Assembly (NCBI GenBank): GCA_021793235.1
Contig: JAJYTD010000003.1
Span: 62,001-126,000, forward strand
DNA: 64,000 nt
DNA from: Actinomycetes bacterium
Lineage (GTDB): Bacteria > Actinomycetota > Actinomycetes > Streptosporangiales > Streptosporangiaceae
Direction: 5' to 3'
The translations under genes were made by a program, and so were the position numbers. Positions within the stretch are counted from its first letter, which is position 1. The number at the start of each line of letters is the position of its first letter. Below, piece after piece: positions 1 to 8,137 of this stretch. The notes under the pieces are model-generated. The model was not told the origin of the DNA and searched no databases. It saw only the letters and a program-made list of their open reading frames with translations.

Positions 1-103
1 GCTGCGGCAGTGACCGAGCTTAGCCCGGGTGCGGCTCGGGGTGCCCGCGTATCTGTCGGGGCGGCACGAGGTTATTGATTTCGTGTCCGCGCCCCATGTC
101 CGC

Positions 104-109
104 TATCCT
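104..109 (+). promoter_or_regulatory. possible -10 box of tRNA-Tyr
   Basis: TATCCT lies about 36 bases upstream of tRNA-Tyr. The same hexamer occurs 28 bases upstream of tRNA-Met (10530-10535). No convincing -35 box is visible at the right distance, so this is a weak call. Confidence 0.3.
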
Positions 110-145
110 CATTCATGCGTCGCGATCCTAGGTCGCCGCACTCCA

Positions 146-227
146 GGCAGGTTGCCCGAGTGGCCAAAGGGAGCGGTCTGTAAAACCGCCGGCTCAGCCT
201 TCGTAGGTTCGAACCCTACACCTGCCA
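146..227 (+). tRNA. tRNA-Tyr (anticodon GTA)
   Basis: This is a class II tRNA with a 7-bp acceptor stem (GGCAGGT at 146-152 pairing with ACCTGCC at 220-226), discriminator A227, anticodon GTA at 180-182 and a T-arm containing GGTTCGAACCC. The extra arm is long, as expected for bacterial tRNA-Tyr. The 3' CCA is not encoded. The gene marks the left edge of the accessory segment that ends at tRNA-Thr. Confidence 0.96.
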
Positions 228-235
228 CTTCCTTG

Positions 236-268
236 AACAGCCCCTGACCAGCATGGTCAGGGGCTGTT
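236..268 (+). terminator. terminator hairpin after tRNA-Tyr
   Basis: A perfect 15-bp inverted repeat (236-250 with 254-268) has a 3-base loop and sits 9 bases after the tRNA. There is only a short T-run, as is usual for high-GC actinobacterial terminators. Confidence 0.85.
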
Positions 269-290
269 TCCGTTGCGGCCCTCCGCAAGT

Positions 291-328
291 CAGGGATCCC
301 CGCCTCCCGCCGGGGGCGGGGATCCCTG
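291..328. repeat. second perfect hairpin, 14-bp stem
   Basis: CAGGGATCCCCGCC (291-304) pairs with 315-328 around a 10-base loop. It lies 22 bases after the tRNA-Tyr terminator and before the lipoprotein gene. It may be a backup terminator or act on the opposite strand. Confidence 0.6.
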
Positions 329-450
329 TGTTCCCGCCGATACGGATTCCGCGCGGCGACTGACGGTCCGTGCGCGTTGGTCCCTGCTGTTGCGCGGCAC
401 CGTGCCTAGGCTGACTGAGGGGACTACCGGTCAGGGATCATGGGGGGCAC

Positions 451-966
451 ATGAGACCGACGAGTGTGGCCGCAGTGGGGGCGCTGGGCCTTCTCGTCCT
501 GCTGCAGGGGTGTGCGGGGCAGGAGAACGAGGGGGTTCAGGGAAATCTCGAACACGAGGAACCGGCACCGAGCGGTCCGGCGCAGCCGTCCCCACAGGGA
601 GCCGCATCGGCGAGCGCGGACGTGTTCGTCTACAACACCTACGGCGATGAGCGCGGGAGCGCGGACCGCGAACCCGAAGGTCTCACCGCTTCGGAGTTCA
701 CCACGTTCACCGAGCTGGACTGGTCCACCTGGAGCGACGAGTCCGCTGAAGGCGAGGGCCGGGTGTCGGGGACCTGGTGCCTTCCCGAGTGCCAGGACGA
801 CCCTTACGGGGTGACCGTCGAACTCCACGGGCCCGAGGACGTCGACGGCAGGGACTACTACACCGCCTACACACTGACCGATACAGGGAACCTCCCCGAG
901 GACATGCACAAGCGCATGCGGGAGGCCGACGAAGGCAGGCTCATGCTGCCCTCCTCCGCTGAGTAG
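451..966 (+). CDS. putative secreted lipoprotein of unknown function
   Basis: The protein has 171 residues. It starts MRPT and has a short hydrophobic signal segment ending in LQGC, with Cys21 as the predicted lipidation site. The mature part is acidic, opens with a Ser/Ala/Pro/Glu-rich linker, and contains a Cys pair (WCLPEC, about residues 109-114) that could form a disulfide. I recognise no family. The start is supported by a GGGGGG run a few bases upstream. The gene stands alone between tRNA-Tyr and the Wadjet-like genes and is separated from the next gene by 199 bases, so it is probably its own transcript. A role in the neighbouring system is not suggested by anything visible. Confidence 0.75.
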   Translation: MRPTSVAAVGALGLLVLLQGCAGQENEGVQGNLEHEEPAPSGPAQPSPQGAASASADVFVYNTYGDERGSADREPEGLTASEFTTFTELDWSTWSDESAEGEGRVSGTWCLPECQDDPYGVTVELHGPEDVDGRDYYTAYTLTDTGNLPEDMHKRMREADEGRLMLPSSAE

Positions 967-1151
967 CACCGGGTACCGCCGTTGATCTCGGCGCCGACGG
1001 TTCCAGCCGCGCCCTGGTGCCGAGTCCAGTGTTCGGGGACCGGCCGCCAAGAATTACGAGTGATTGCGAAACCGCAGATCAGAGCCTAGCAGCAGGCCCG
1101 GTTCCCCGGGGTGGAGTCGGGGTTTTGCGCGCGGCGGTGGCCTGCAGTCTT

Positions 1152-1157
1152 TAGTCT
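1152..1157 (+). promoter_or_regulatory. -10 box for a leaderless jetA-like transcript
   Basis: TAGTCT is followed by 8 bases and then the GTG start at 1166. No Shine-Dalgarno sequence lies between, which fits leaderless transcription common in actinobacteria. The string TAGTCTGC recurs at 8103-8110, upstream of the ATPase gene. No clear -35 box was found. Confidence 0.45.
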
Positions 1158-1165
1158 GCTGAGTT

Positions 1166-1900
1166 GTGGGTGACTCAGCGAATCAGGTGACGACGGCAGC
1201 TGCGAGTGCCGGCGGAACGAGCGCGCCGGCGGGTGACGGCCCGGTGCCCCGGCACGGCCGCGCGGCGCTGCTGCGTCTGGCGAGCTGGTTCGACGCGGCG
1301 GATACCGAGACCGCGCACGAGATCTTCACCGCTGCTTTCGGGATCTATGGGGCCAGGCACCTCGGCGGGTTGGGCGAGGAGACCGTAGCGGCCACCACGA
1401 GCTGGTGGGATGCGCCGCTCGCGCACATCGCGGCCGCGCGTCTGACCAGCGCGCTGCCGACGGCTTGTGTACGGTTCCACAGAGACCAGAAGGCGCGGCT
1501 GCGCGATACGGCCGAGTCGTCCGCCCACTGGCGCCGATTGGCGGCTCAGGAGATCCGCCGTGTGCTGAACGGCCCCACGGAGGGCGATTCCCGGTTGCAC
1601 CTCTCCAATTCCGCCCTGGACGTGCTCATGGAGCTTCTCACAGCGGCTCTGGGATCCGGTGACGCCACCCGCGGCCCGGTGGCGGCCGGCGATCTCGAGC
1701 TTGATATCCGCCTGTATGTCCGCTACGCGCCCAGTGCTTCGATCATTGTGCGGGGAGCCGACGGCGAGCTCACTCTCGAAGGACTGCGGCTACAGGCCAC
1801 CTCGTTCGAAGCCGCCGAAGCCGCCTTCTCCGGCGAGGCCGAAACCGATTCCGGTGCGGCGCAGCCGGGGGACGGGGTGAGGCTGGTGCGCCACGCGTGA
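1166..1900 (+). CDS. JetA-like protein (TIGR02677/DUF2397), C-terminal half only
   Basis: The protein has 244 residues. From about residue 33 it matches, by recall, the C-terminal half of the TIGR02677 family: an ALLRLASWF helix, HEIFTAAFGIYGARHLGG, a TTSWWDAP motif, a helical stretch, and a final beta-rich segment ending DGELTLEGLRL. Family members are usually near 500 residues and act as the kleisin-like subunit of the SMC complex. Here about 250 N-terminal residues are missing and replaced by some 30 low-complexity Ala/Gly/Ser residues. No remnant is visible between 967 and 1165, where stops occur. The reading frame is clean and has its own promoter-like box, so this looks like a shortened, expressed gene rather than a decaying one. 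It is followed by jetB after 100 bases. Confidence 0.7.
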   Translation: MGDSANQVTTAAASAGGTSAPAGDGPVPRHGRAALLRLASWFDAADTETAHEIFTAAFGIYGARHLGGLGEETVAATTSWWDAPLAHIAAARLTSALPTACVRFHRDQKARLRDTAESSAHWRRLAAQEIRRVLNGPTEGDSRLHLSNSALDVLMELLTAALGSGDATRGPVAAGDLELDIRLYVRYAPSASIIVRGADGELTLEGLRLQATSFEAAEAAFSGEAETDSGAAQPGDGVRLVRHA

Positions 1901-2000
1901 ACGGTGGTGGGGCCCCGGGCACGCGGGGCACAGTGGGGCCCGCCCGACCACAGGCGGCCACCGGGGCACCCCGAGCAGGCCGAGGAGGAGGTGAGGATTC

Positions 2001-3299
2001 ATGATGCCGAATGATGACGTCGCGCTCGTCGGGGAGCGCCAAGCGGCCGCACGGAGACTCATCGCCGACCCGATCGTCACCGCGCGCACCCATCCGGAGG
2101 AATTCGCGGTCATCCGGTCCCACTCCGACTGGCTGATCCAGCGGTTCCGACGGGTCCTGGGGTATGACCTGACGGTCGCCGCCGACTACGCCCGGCTGGT
2201 CAAGACAGGGCTCGTAGGATCTGTCACCCGGCCGCTCATCCGGGCCAGCGGTGCTCACTTCTCTCCGCGCACCTACAGTTACCTCGCCCTGTGCCTGGCC
2301 GCGCTGGTCGAGGCCCCGCAGCGGCTCTCCACGTCCAGGCTGGCAGCCGACGTGCACGCGGCCGCAGTGGAAGCAGGGCTGGACCTCGATCCGCGCGACC
2401 GGATGGGGGAACGCCGCGCCTTCATCGCGGCCCTGCGCCACCTCGCAGCATGGGGGGCGGTGACCGAGTATGCGGGCGCGCTGGCAGACCATGCCGTTGA
2501 CGGCACCGAAGAAGCGTGGCTGGAGGTGCACCACGACGTCGCCCGCCGCGTGGTGGCGCATCCGCCGCATTCGACCTCCGACCCGAAAGCCTTCGTTGAG
2601 CACATGGACGGCGACGATCCCGCGGGCGACATGGCGGGCGAGATCGCGCTGCGCCGGATGCTCGCTGAGACCGCCGTCGTCTACCGTGCGGACCTGTCCG
2701 AACGGCAGCGCGAGCGGCTCGGCGGCCATCAGTGGCGGGCGGTCGCCGAACTCGGCGAACTGCTCGGCTGCGATGCCGAGATCCGGGCGGAAGGCGTCGC
2801 GTTGATCATGCCCGACGATGCGGACGGCGAACGGGCCGTTGCCTTTCCCAGCGCGGACCCCATCGGCCAGGCGGCGCTCCTGCTGATCGAGCGGTTGATC
2901 GCACGGGTCCGCCCGGGGAACGGTCCAGTGGCCGAGGTCCCTGTTCCGCGCGAGGTGCTGGAAGCCGAACTGGCGGCGGTGATCGATCCCGGAGCCGAGA
3001 CTCAGCGCCGCTGGGCGCGCGCGGCGCTGAGTCACGTGCCCGACCCGGACGACTCCGCCTCGCGTGTGCTGCGGCTGCTGCGCGATGCTCGGCTCATGCG
3101 CCACTCCGTTGCGGTCGGCTCCGGAAGCGAGGGATGGAGTCTGCTCGCTGCGGCCGCCCGGTACGGTGGGCGGCCCCGCAACAGCGCTATCCCGGTAGGC
3201 GGCACCGGCAGGACCGGAGAGACCGGAGAGACCGGAGAGACCGGAGAGACCGGAGAGACCGGAAAGGGAGAAACGAGCAGAACGGGGAGCGGTACGTGA
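2001..3299 (+). CDS. jetB: JetB-like protein (TIGR02678/DUF2398)
   Basis: The protein has 432 residues and appears full length. The N-terminal block (ARRLIADPIVT, then HSDWLIQRFRRVLGYDL and an ARLVKTG helix) is the characteristic opening of TIGR02678, the KITE/MukE-like winged-helix subunit that binds the kleisin in JetABCD complexes. The start ATG is preceded by GGAGGAGGTG 8-10 bases upstream. The last 35 residues form a Gly-Glu-Thr repeat tail encoded by a 9-bp tandem repeat and are probably disordered. The gene lies between the shortened jetA-like gene and jetC in the usual order. All that is visible indicates an intact gene. Confidence 0.8.
   Translation: MMPNDDVALVGERQAAARRLIADPIVTARTHPEEFAVIRSHSDWLIQRFRRVLGYDLTVAADYARLVKTGLVGSVTRPLIRASGAHFSPRTYSYLALCLAALVEAPQRLSTSRLAADVHAAAVEAGLDLDPRDRMGERRAFIAALRHLAAWGAVTEYAGALADHAVDGTEEAWLEVHHDVARRVVAHPPHSTSDPKAFVEHMDGDDPAGDMAGEIALRRMLAETAVVYRADLSERQRERLGGHQWRAVAELGELLGCDAEIRAEGVALIMPDDADGERAVAFPSADPIGQAALLLIERLIARVRPGNGPVAEVPVPREVLEAELAAVIDPGAETQRRWARAALSHVPDPDDSASRVLRLLRDARLMRHSVAVGSGSEGWSLLAAAARYGGRPRNSAIPVGGTGRTGETGETGETGETGETGKGETSRTGSGT
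3212..3265 (+). repeat. 9-bp tandem repeat in the 3' end of jetB
   Basis: The unit GACCGGAGA occurs five times without change, followed by one copy with a single mismatch. It encodes (Gly-Glu-Thr)n. Because the unit is a multiple of three, copy-number change alters tail length but not frame. Confidence 0.95.
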
Positions 3300-3456
3300 G
3301 GGGAGATGCGCTCACCGGCGGCTCGGAACGTGAGCGGGGCGCCAGGTCGGGCGAACGATCCCGGGGCACTCACGGGATCCGGGACAATGACAGGACCGCC
3401 GCCGTCGGGTCCGCCCGGCGGCGCGGTACGGCCCGGTACGGATGGGAGGGCGGTCG

Positions 3457-6400
3457 ATGACCGACGCGGACGCGAATGAGCGAGCGGAGCCCTCGGCGCT
3501 GGTCGGTCACAGTCCCTCACGTAGCGGTGGAGCGGTGAGCGAAACCTATGGGGACAGGGCCGGTGCGGCCGGGCGGGCCGACCCCCCCTCGGAGAAGGGC
3601 GGACCGGACCGCTACCGCCTGCACCGGGCCGGGATCCACAACGTCTGGCAGTACGACGACCACGTCTTCCGGTTCGCGAACGGTCGGCTGCTGCTGCGCG
3701 GCCGCAACGGCGCGGGCAAGTCCAAGGCACTGGAGATGCTGCTGCCTTTCCTGCTCGACGGCGACGCCCGCCGCCTCGACACCACCGGGACCAGCAGGAC
3801 CAGCCTGCGTTGGCTGCTGCTGGACGGTCGCACGCCGGTTCCGGACGGCTCCGGCGCGAACGACGGCACCGACAACACCGACGACGCCGGCACCGGTTCT
3901 GCCACCTCCACCCTCGGCTACCTCTGGGTGGAGTTCCGCCGCACCCTTGAGAACGATGAGCCGCTGTGGCTCACACTCGGTGCGGCCATCACCGCCTCCA
4001 CCAGGGACGACGCACAGAGTGTGTTCTTCGCCACTGACCGGCGCATCGGCGTCGACCTGAACCTCGTCTCCGAGGGGCGGCCGATGCCCATCGACCGGCT
4101 CCGCACCGAGGTGGGCGCGGACAACTGCTACGACACGGCCGTGGCCTACCGTGCGCGGGTCATGCGGGAGCTGTTCGGGATCGACGATCCCGTGCGTTAC
4201 CGCAACCTCATCCATCTGCTGTACCGACTGCGCCGCCCCACTATCGGAGAGCGCCTTGAGGCGGGCGAACTCGTCTCCGTCCTCGCTGAGGCGCTGCCGC
4301 CCATGGACGAGCGCGTCCTTGACGAGATGGCACGCAACATCGCCGATCTGGAGGAGGCCCGTGCCCGGCTGAACGCACTGCGTACGGCCAAGGAGCAGGT
4401 GGCGTCGTTCCTCACCGACTACCGCGGTTACCTGCACGGCACCCTGCGCGGCCGGGTCCGTGCAGTACGGGAGCAGATCGAGGCCTATGAGCGGCGCGAC
4501 GCCGAGGTGGCGCGGCTGCGGGACGAACTCGACCGCCTCGTCACCGTTGAGAGCGCCGTGCAGGAGGAGCGCGATCGGCTGCGCCGCACCCGAGACACCG
4601 CCGCGTCCGACGCGGCGACGCTCTCGGCCGGCTCCACGGCGGCAGTCGCCGTCTCAGCGTATGAGCAGCAGGCGCGTCAGGCCGCCGTCGCCGCCTACAT
4701 CCGCGCGGCCGAGGCATCGTCAGCGGCCGCCCGCTACGCGCTGGAGACCGAGGAGCACGCCAAGCAGCAGCTCGCCGACGACCTCGCCGCGATCGACCGG
4801 GAACTCGCCGATCTGCAGCGTCTGCATGGCCGAACACTGGAGACGGCGCGCTTCGCCGGTATCAGCACAACAGGGTTCGGGCAGATACCGCATCCGGTAC
4901 CCACCACCCTTGCCCCGCGGGAGAGCGCCACTCACGTCGACATCGAGGGGCTGGAACAGGCTGTCGAGCGCGAGCCCGTCTCGGGGATCGACCTCGCGGA
5001 GCTGCGCGACAGGCTCGCCGAACTGCACGACCTGTTCGGTAAAGCGGACGAGGCGGCCGCAGAGCGCATCGAAACAGTGACCCGGCTGCGCGAGCGTGCC
5101 GCCCAGCGAGCCGCCGCCGAACGGCGCGAGGCCGCGCTCCAAAGCGAGGCGGAGGCCGCCGACACCGCGCTCGAACGCGCCCATGAACGAGAGCAGTCCG
5201 CTATCGAGGCGGTTCGTGCCGCCAGTGCCGACTACGCCGCCCGTGTCCGCGCGTGGAGCACGATGCTGCACGACACGGTTCCGGAGAACGACCTGGCGAC
5301 AGATCTCGCCGGACTGGAGGAGCACGTCGAACTGCCCCTCAACGACGCGCTGCGCGTGCTCGACGCGGACCTCCCCAAAGAGCTCGCGCGACGCGCGCAC
5401 GGCCTCGTCGACCCGCTGCTCCAAGAGCTGCGCACCCGCCGCGACACCGTGCTGAACGAGCAACGGGAACTTACGGCCGAACTGGAGGAGCTCTCCGAGC
5501 GCAAAACAGCGACCTCCGGACACATCGCCGCTCCCCAGCAGCCCTGGGCGGCGGCCGCACGCGACGAGACCACAGGGGTCCCCTTCTACCTCGCCGTCGA
5601 CTTCGCCCAAGACCTCACCGCAGCCGAACGCGTCGGCCTTGAGGCCGCCCTGGAAGCCAGCGGGGTGCTGTCGGGCTGGATGTCCGCGGACGGCTCGGTC
5701 ACCAGCGCGACAACCCGTGATCTGCTGCTGACACCGGGACGGCCGGCCAGGGGGCGCACTCTTCAGGACGTGCTCATCCCCGTGGACAATCCCGGCTCCG
5801 GCATCACGCACGGGGCGGTATCGGCCCTGCTGTCGTCGATCGCGCTGCTGCCCGCGCCGGGTGAGGAAGAGCCCGAGCCCAAGCACCGGCGCGACGCTCT
5901 CCCCCCCGACACGAGCGCGGTGTCGCTCGACGGCCGCTGGAGACTCGGTGTGGCCTCCGGCGCCCACAGCAAGTCGACAGCGGAGTACATCGGAAAGGCA
6001 GCTCGCGCCGAGACCAGCGATCGGCACCTGGCCAACATCGACCGCCGCATCGCCATCGCCGAAGCGCTCCTGGCCGAAGCGGACGAACGGTGCGGCGATA
6101 TCGAACGCCTGCACGCAGAACTCGTGGACATCGCACGCTCCGTGCCGGACGGCTCCGATCTCGCCGCCGCATGGGCCAGACTCGACAACGCCCGGTCCTG
6201 GCTGGCCGAAACCAAACGCGAGCATGATGCGGCCCGCAGCGCGGCCGAGACCGCCCGCGGTACCGCCCTCGGTCTGCGAGCGGAACTCGCGGCCCCCGCA
6301 GCCCGCTATGGTCTGCCGACTGGTGCGGACGAGCTGGACGACACCCGTGCGGCACTGGAGCGGCTGCGCAGCCAGGTCTTTGCCGCCCACCGCGGCCTGG

Positions 6401-7932
6401 AGGCCCTCGCCAAGACACTGGAGATCTATCAACGGCACGTCGCGGAATGGGAGCGGGCGCGCTCCGGGCGGATCCTCGCCGAGGACGTGCGCACCACGGC
6501 CATCAACGACATGATCACCGTCCGGCGCGAGATCGAGCTCACCGATCGCGCTCGTTCCGCGGCCCCGGAGCAGGTCCAGAGGGCGGTGAGCGAGGTCCGC
6601 GGGCGCATGGAGGGAGCGGCCGAACGCCTTCCCGAACTGGAGCGCCGGGCACAGCAGGCGCGAGATGACCGTGTCGCAGCCGAGACCCGGCTCGACACGG
6701 CCGTGTTCGAACGTGCGGGACAGGCCCGGCGTGCGCTGACCTCGGGGGCAGCGCTGCGTGAGATGATCTCGGCTCCCGATGGCAGACCGGATGCGGCGTT
6801 GCTCAGGGCAGCGGGCCTGCAGCAGATAGCAGACGTCGCCGGGCTGGGCGACACCGAGGACAAGGCGGACGGCGGACAGGAGGACACGCTCGCAGAGCGC
6901 GTCCGCGCGCTCGCCCTCCTCGTGGCCGCCCTGGAGGAAGGGCTCGGCCCCGATACCGGAACCGAGCTCGACAGCAGTGGGATTCTGCGTCGCCGCGAGG
7001 AGCTGCACCGGATGCTCGCCGCGAGCGACACCGTGGGCGCTTGGAGCGAACTCACCGAACCGGCCGGAATCAAACGCCTGACGATCCACGATGACGATGG
7101 CGCGCACGACATAACCGAGTACGCCGAGCACCTGGACCAGGCCATCGCCCAGGCGGAGGAGGCCGCTCTGCTGAGCGAGGAGGAGGCGTTCGAACGCCAC
7201 CTCCTCGGGGAGCTCGCCGGGCACCTCTCGCGGCAGATCGACGAGGCGCACGCCCTCATCTCCACCATGAACGACGTGCTGAGCGATGTCACGACCTCCC
7301 AGGGGCTGGGCGTGCGGCTGGACTGGCGCCTGGCGCCCGACGCGGACGAGGACGTACGAGCCGTTGTCCCGCTGCTGGCCCGACCAGCGGAGCAGCGCAC
7401 CCGGGTCGAGACCACGCGGCTGCGCGATGCCCTGCGGCGGTGTATCGAGGCGATCCGCCGGCTGGATCCCACGGCCACCAGCGGGGCCCAGCTTCGCGCG
7501 GCACTGGACTACCGCTCCTGGTTCGCCTTCACCGTCTACGTCACCGATGCGGCCCACCCCGATCGGGAGCGCCGACTCAGCCACCGCACGGCCCTCAGCC
7601 AGGGGGAGCAGCGGGTCGTCGCCTACCTGGTGCTGTTCGCCGCGGCAGCCGCCCAGTTCGGTTCCCTTGCCGCCCAGGCGCCTGGCGCACCCAGACTCAT
7701 CCTGCTCGACGATGCGTTCGCCAAGGTCGACGAGCCCACCCACGGCCGCCTCCTCGGCCTGCTGGTCGAACTCGACCTCGACTTCGTTCTCACGTCCGAA
7801 CGTGTGTGGGGCTGCTTCCCGAGCGTGCCGAGTCTGCACATCTACGAATGCCTTCGCGACCCCGCCGTTCCGGGAATCGCCACGCTCCACTTCACCTGGG
7901 ACGGCAATCGGCGGCGGCTCGTAGGCGTTTGA
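3457..7932 (+). CDS. jetC: JetC-like SMC/MukB-type ATPase (TIGR02680)
   Basis: The protein has 1491 residues. The ABC-type head is split around a long coiled coil. The Walker A motif GRNGAGKS is at residues 82-89. Long Ala/Glu/Arg-rich helices fill much of about 270-580 and 860-1230. The C-terminal half-head carries the signature LSQGEQ (1380-1385) and Walker B LILLDDAF (1414-1421), ending in a short beta segment. This is the TIGR02680 family, the loop-extruding motor of one Wadjet type, here somewhat longer than my recollection of the family (about 1350). The start at 3457 is chosen because GGAGGG lies 6 bases upstream; an ATG 15 bases earlier lacks such a site. All ATPase motifs are intact. 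The nuclease gene jetD (TIGR02679/DUF2399) that normally follows is absent. Confidence 0.85.
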   Translation: MTDADANERAEPSALVGHSPSRSGGAVSETYGDRAGAAGRADPPSEKGGPDRYRLHRAGIHNVWQYDDHVFRFANGRLLLRGRNGAGKSKALEMLLPFLLDGDARRLDTTGTSRTSLRWLLLDGRTPVPDGSGANDGTDNTDDAGTGSATSTLGYLWVEFRRTLENDEPLWLTLGAAITASTRDDAQSVFFATDRRIGVDLNLVSEGRPMPIDRLRTEVGADNCYDTAVAYRARVMRELFGIDDPVRYRNLIHLLYRLRRPTIGERLEAGELVSVLAEALPPMDERVLDEMARNIADLEEARARLNALRTAKEQVASFLTDYRGYLHGTLRGRVRAVREQIEAYERRDAEVARLRDELDRLVTVESAVQEERDRLRRTRDTAASDAATLSAGSTAAVAVSAYEQQARQAAVAAYIRAAEASSAAARYALETEEHAKQQLADDLAAIDRELADLQRLHGRTLETARFAGISTTGFGQIPHPVPTTLAPRESATHVDIEGLEQAVEREPVSGIDLAELRDRLAELHDLFGKADEAAAERIETVTRLRERAAQRAAAERREAALQSEAEAADTALERAHEREQSAIEAVRAASADYAARVRAWSTMLHDTVPENDLATDLAGLEEHVELPLNDALRVLDADLPKELARRAHGLVDPLLQELRTRRDTVLNEQRELTAELEELSERKTATSGHIAAPQQPWAAAARDETTGVPFYLAVDFAQDLTAAERVGLEAALEASGVLSGWMSADGSVTSATTRDLLLTPGRPARGRTLQDVLIPVDNPGSGITHGAVSALLSSIALLPAPGEEEPEPKHRRDALPPDTSAVSLDGRWRLGVASGAHSKSTAEYIGKAARAETSDRHLANIDRRIAIAEALLAEADERCGDIERLHAELVDIARSVPDGSDLAAAWARLDNARSWLAETKREHDAARSAAETARGTALGLRAELAAPAARYGLPTGADELDDTRAALERLRSQVFAAHRGLEALAKTLEIYQRHVAEWERARSGRILAEDVRTTAINDMITVRREIELTDRARSAAPEQVQRAVSEVRGRMEGAAERLPELERRAQQARDDRVAAETRLDTAVFERAGQARRALTSGAALREMISAPDGRPDAALLRAAGLQQIADVAGLGDTEDKADGGQEDTLAERVRALALLVAALEEGLGPDTGTELDSSGILRRREELHRMLAASDTVGAWSELTEPAGIKRLTIHDDDGAHDITEYAEHLDQAIAQAEEAALLSEEEAFERHLLGELAGHLSRQIDEAHALISTMNDVLSDVTTSQGLGVRLDWRLAPDADEDVRAVVPLLARPAEQRTRVETTRLRDALRRCIEAIRRLDPTATSGAQLRAALDYRSWFAFTVYVTDAAHPDRERRLSHRTALSQGEQRVVAYLVLFAAAAAQFGSLAAQAPGAPRLILLDDAFAKVDEPTHGRLLGLLVELDLDFVLTSERVWGCFPSVPSLHIYECLRDPAVPGIATLHFTWDGNRRRLVGV

Positions 7933-8137
7933 GGCCGCGGCGAGAACACTGAGCACACGGCGCCAACCGAACGGGCGGTGTGCCGCGTCTCAAGGCCGAG
8001 AGGCCCCCATGCGCGCGGGAGCACGGTTTTCCGGACAAGGGAGTCCGCCGGAAGACGGGCGGAGAATACGGTTCGACCTATCTGCTCTCAGCTGACCTGC
8101 TCTAGTCTGCAATGCAAGGTCGACATATAGAGCGGGT

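Noticed and set aside
273-650. 125-codon open frame overlapping the lipoprotein gene
   Set aside because: Arg/Gly/Ser-biased content, no ribosome binding site, and it overlaps a frame with a proper signal peptide and lipobox.
967-1165. Possible remnant of the missing N-terminal half of the jetA-like gene
   Set aside because: Stops occur in the relevant frame and no family-like residues are recognisable, so no pseudogene was called.
3442-3456. Earlier ATG for jetC
   Set aside because: It has no Shine-Dalgarno, while the ATG at 3457 has GGAGGG 6 bases upstream.
4720-7956. Very long minus-strand open frame opposite jetC
   Set aside because: It is the mirror of a strongly GC3-biased gene; the plus-strand frame has intact SMC motifs. 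The same holds for the long frames opposite rpoC, fusA, tuf and the ribosomal genes.
7933-8137. Remnant of jetD
   Set aside because: Only 205 bases, with no frame resembling the DUF2399 domain.
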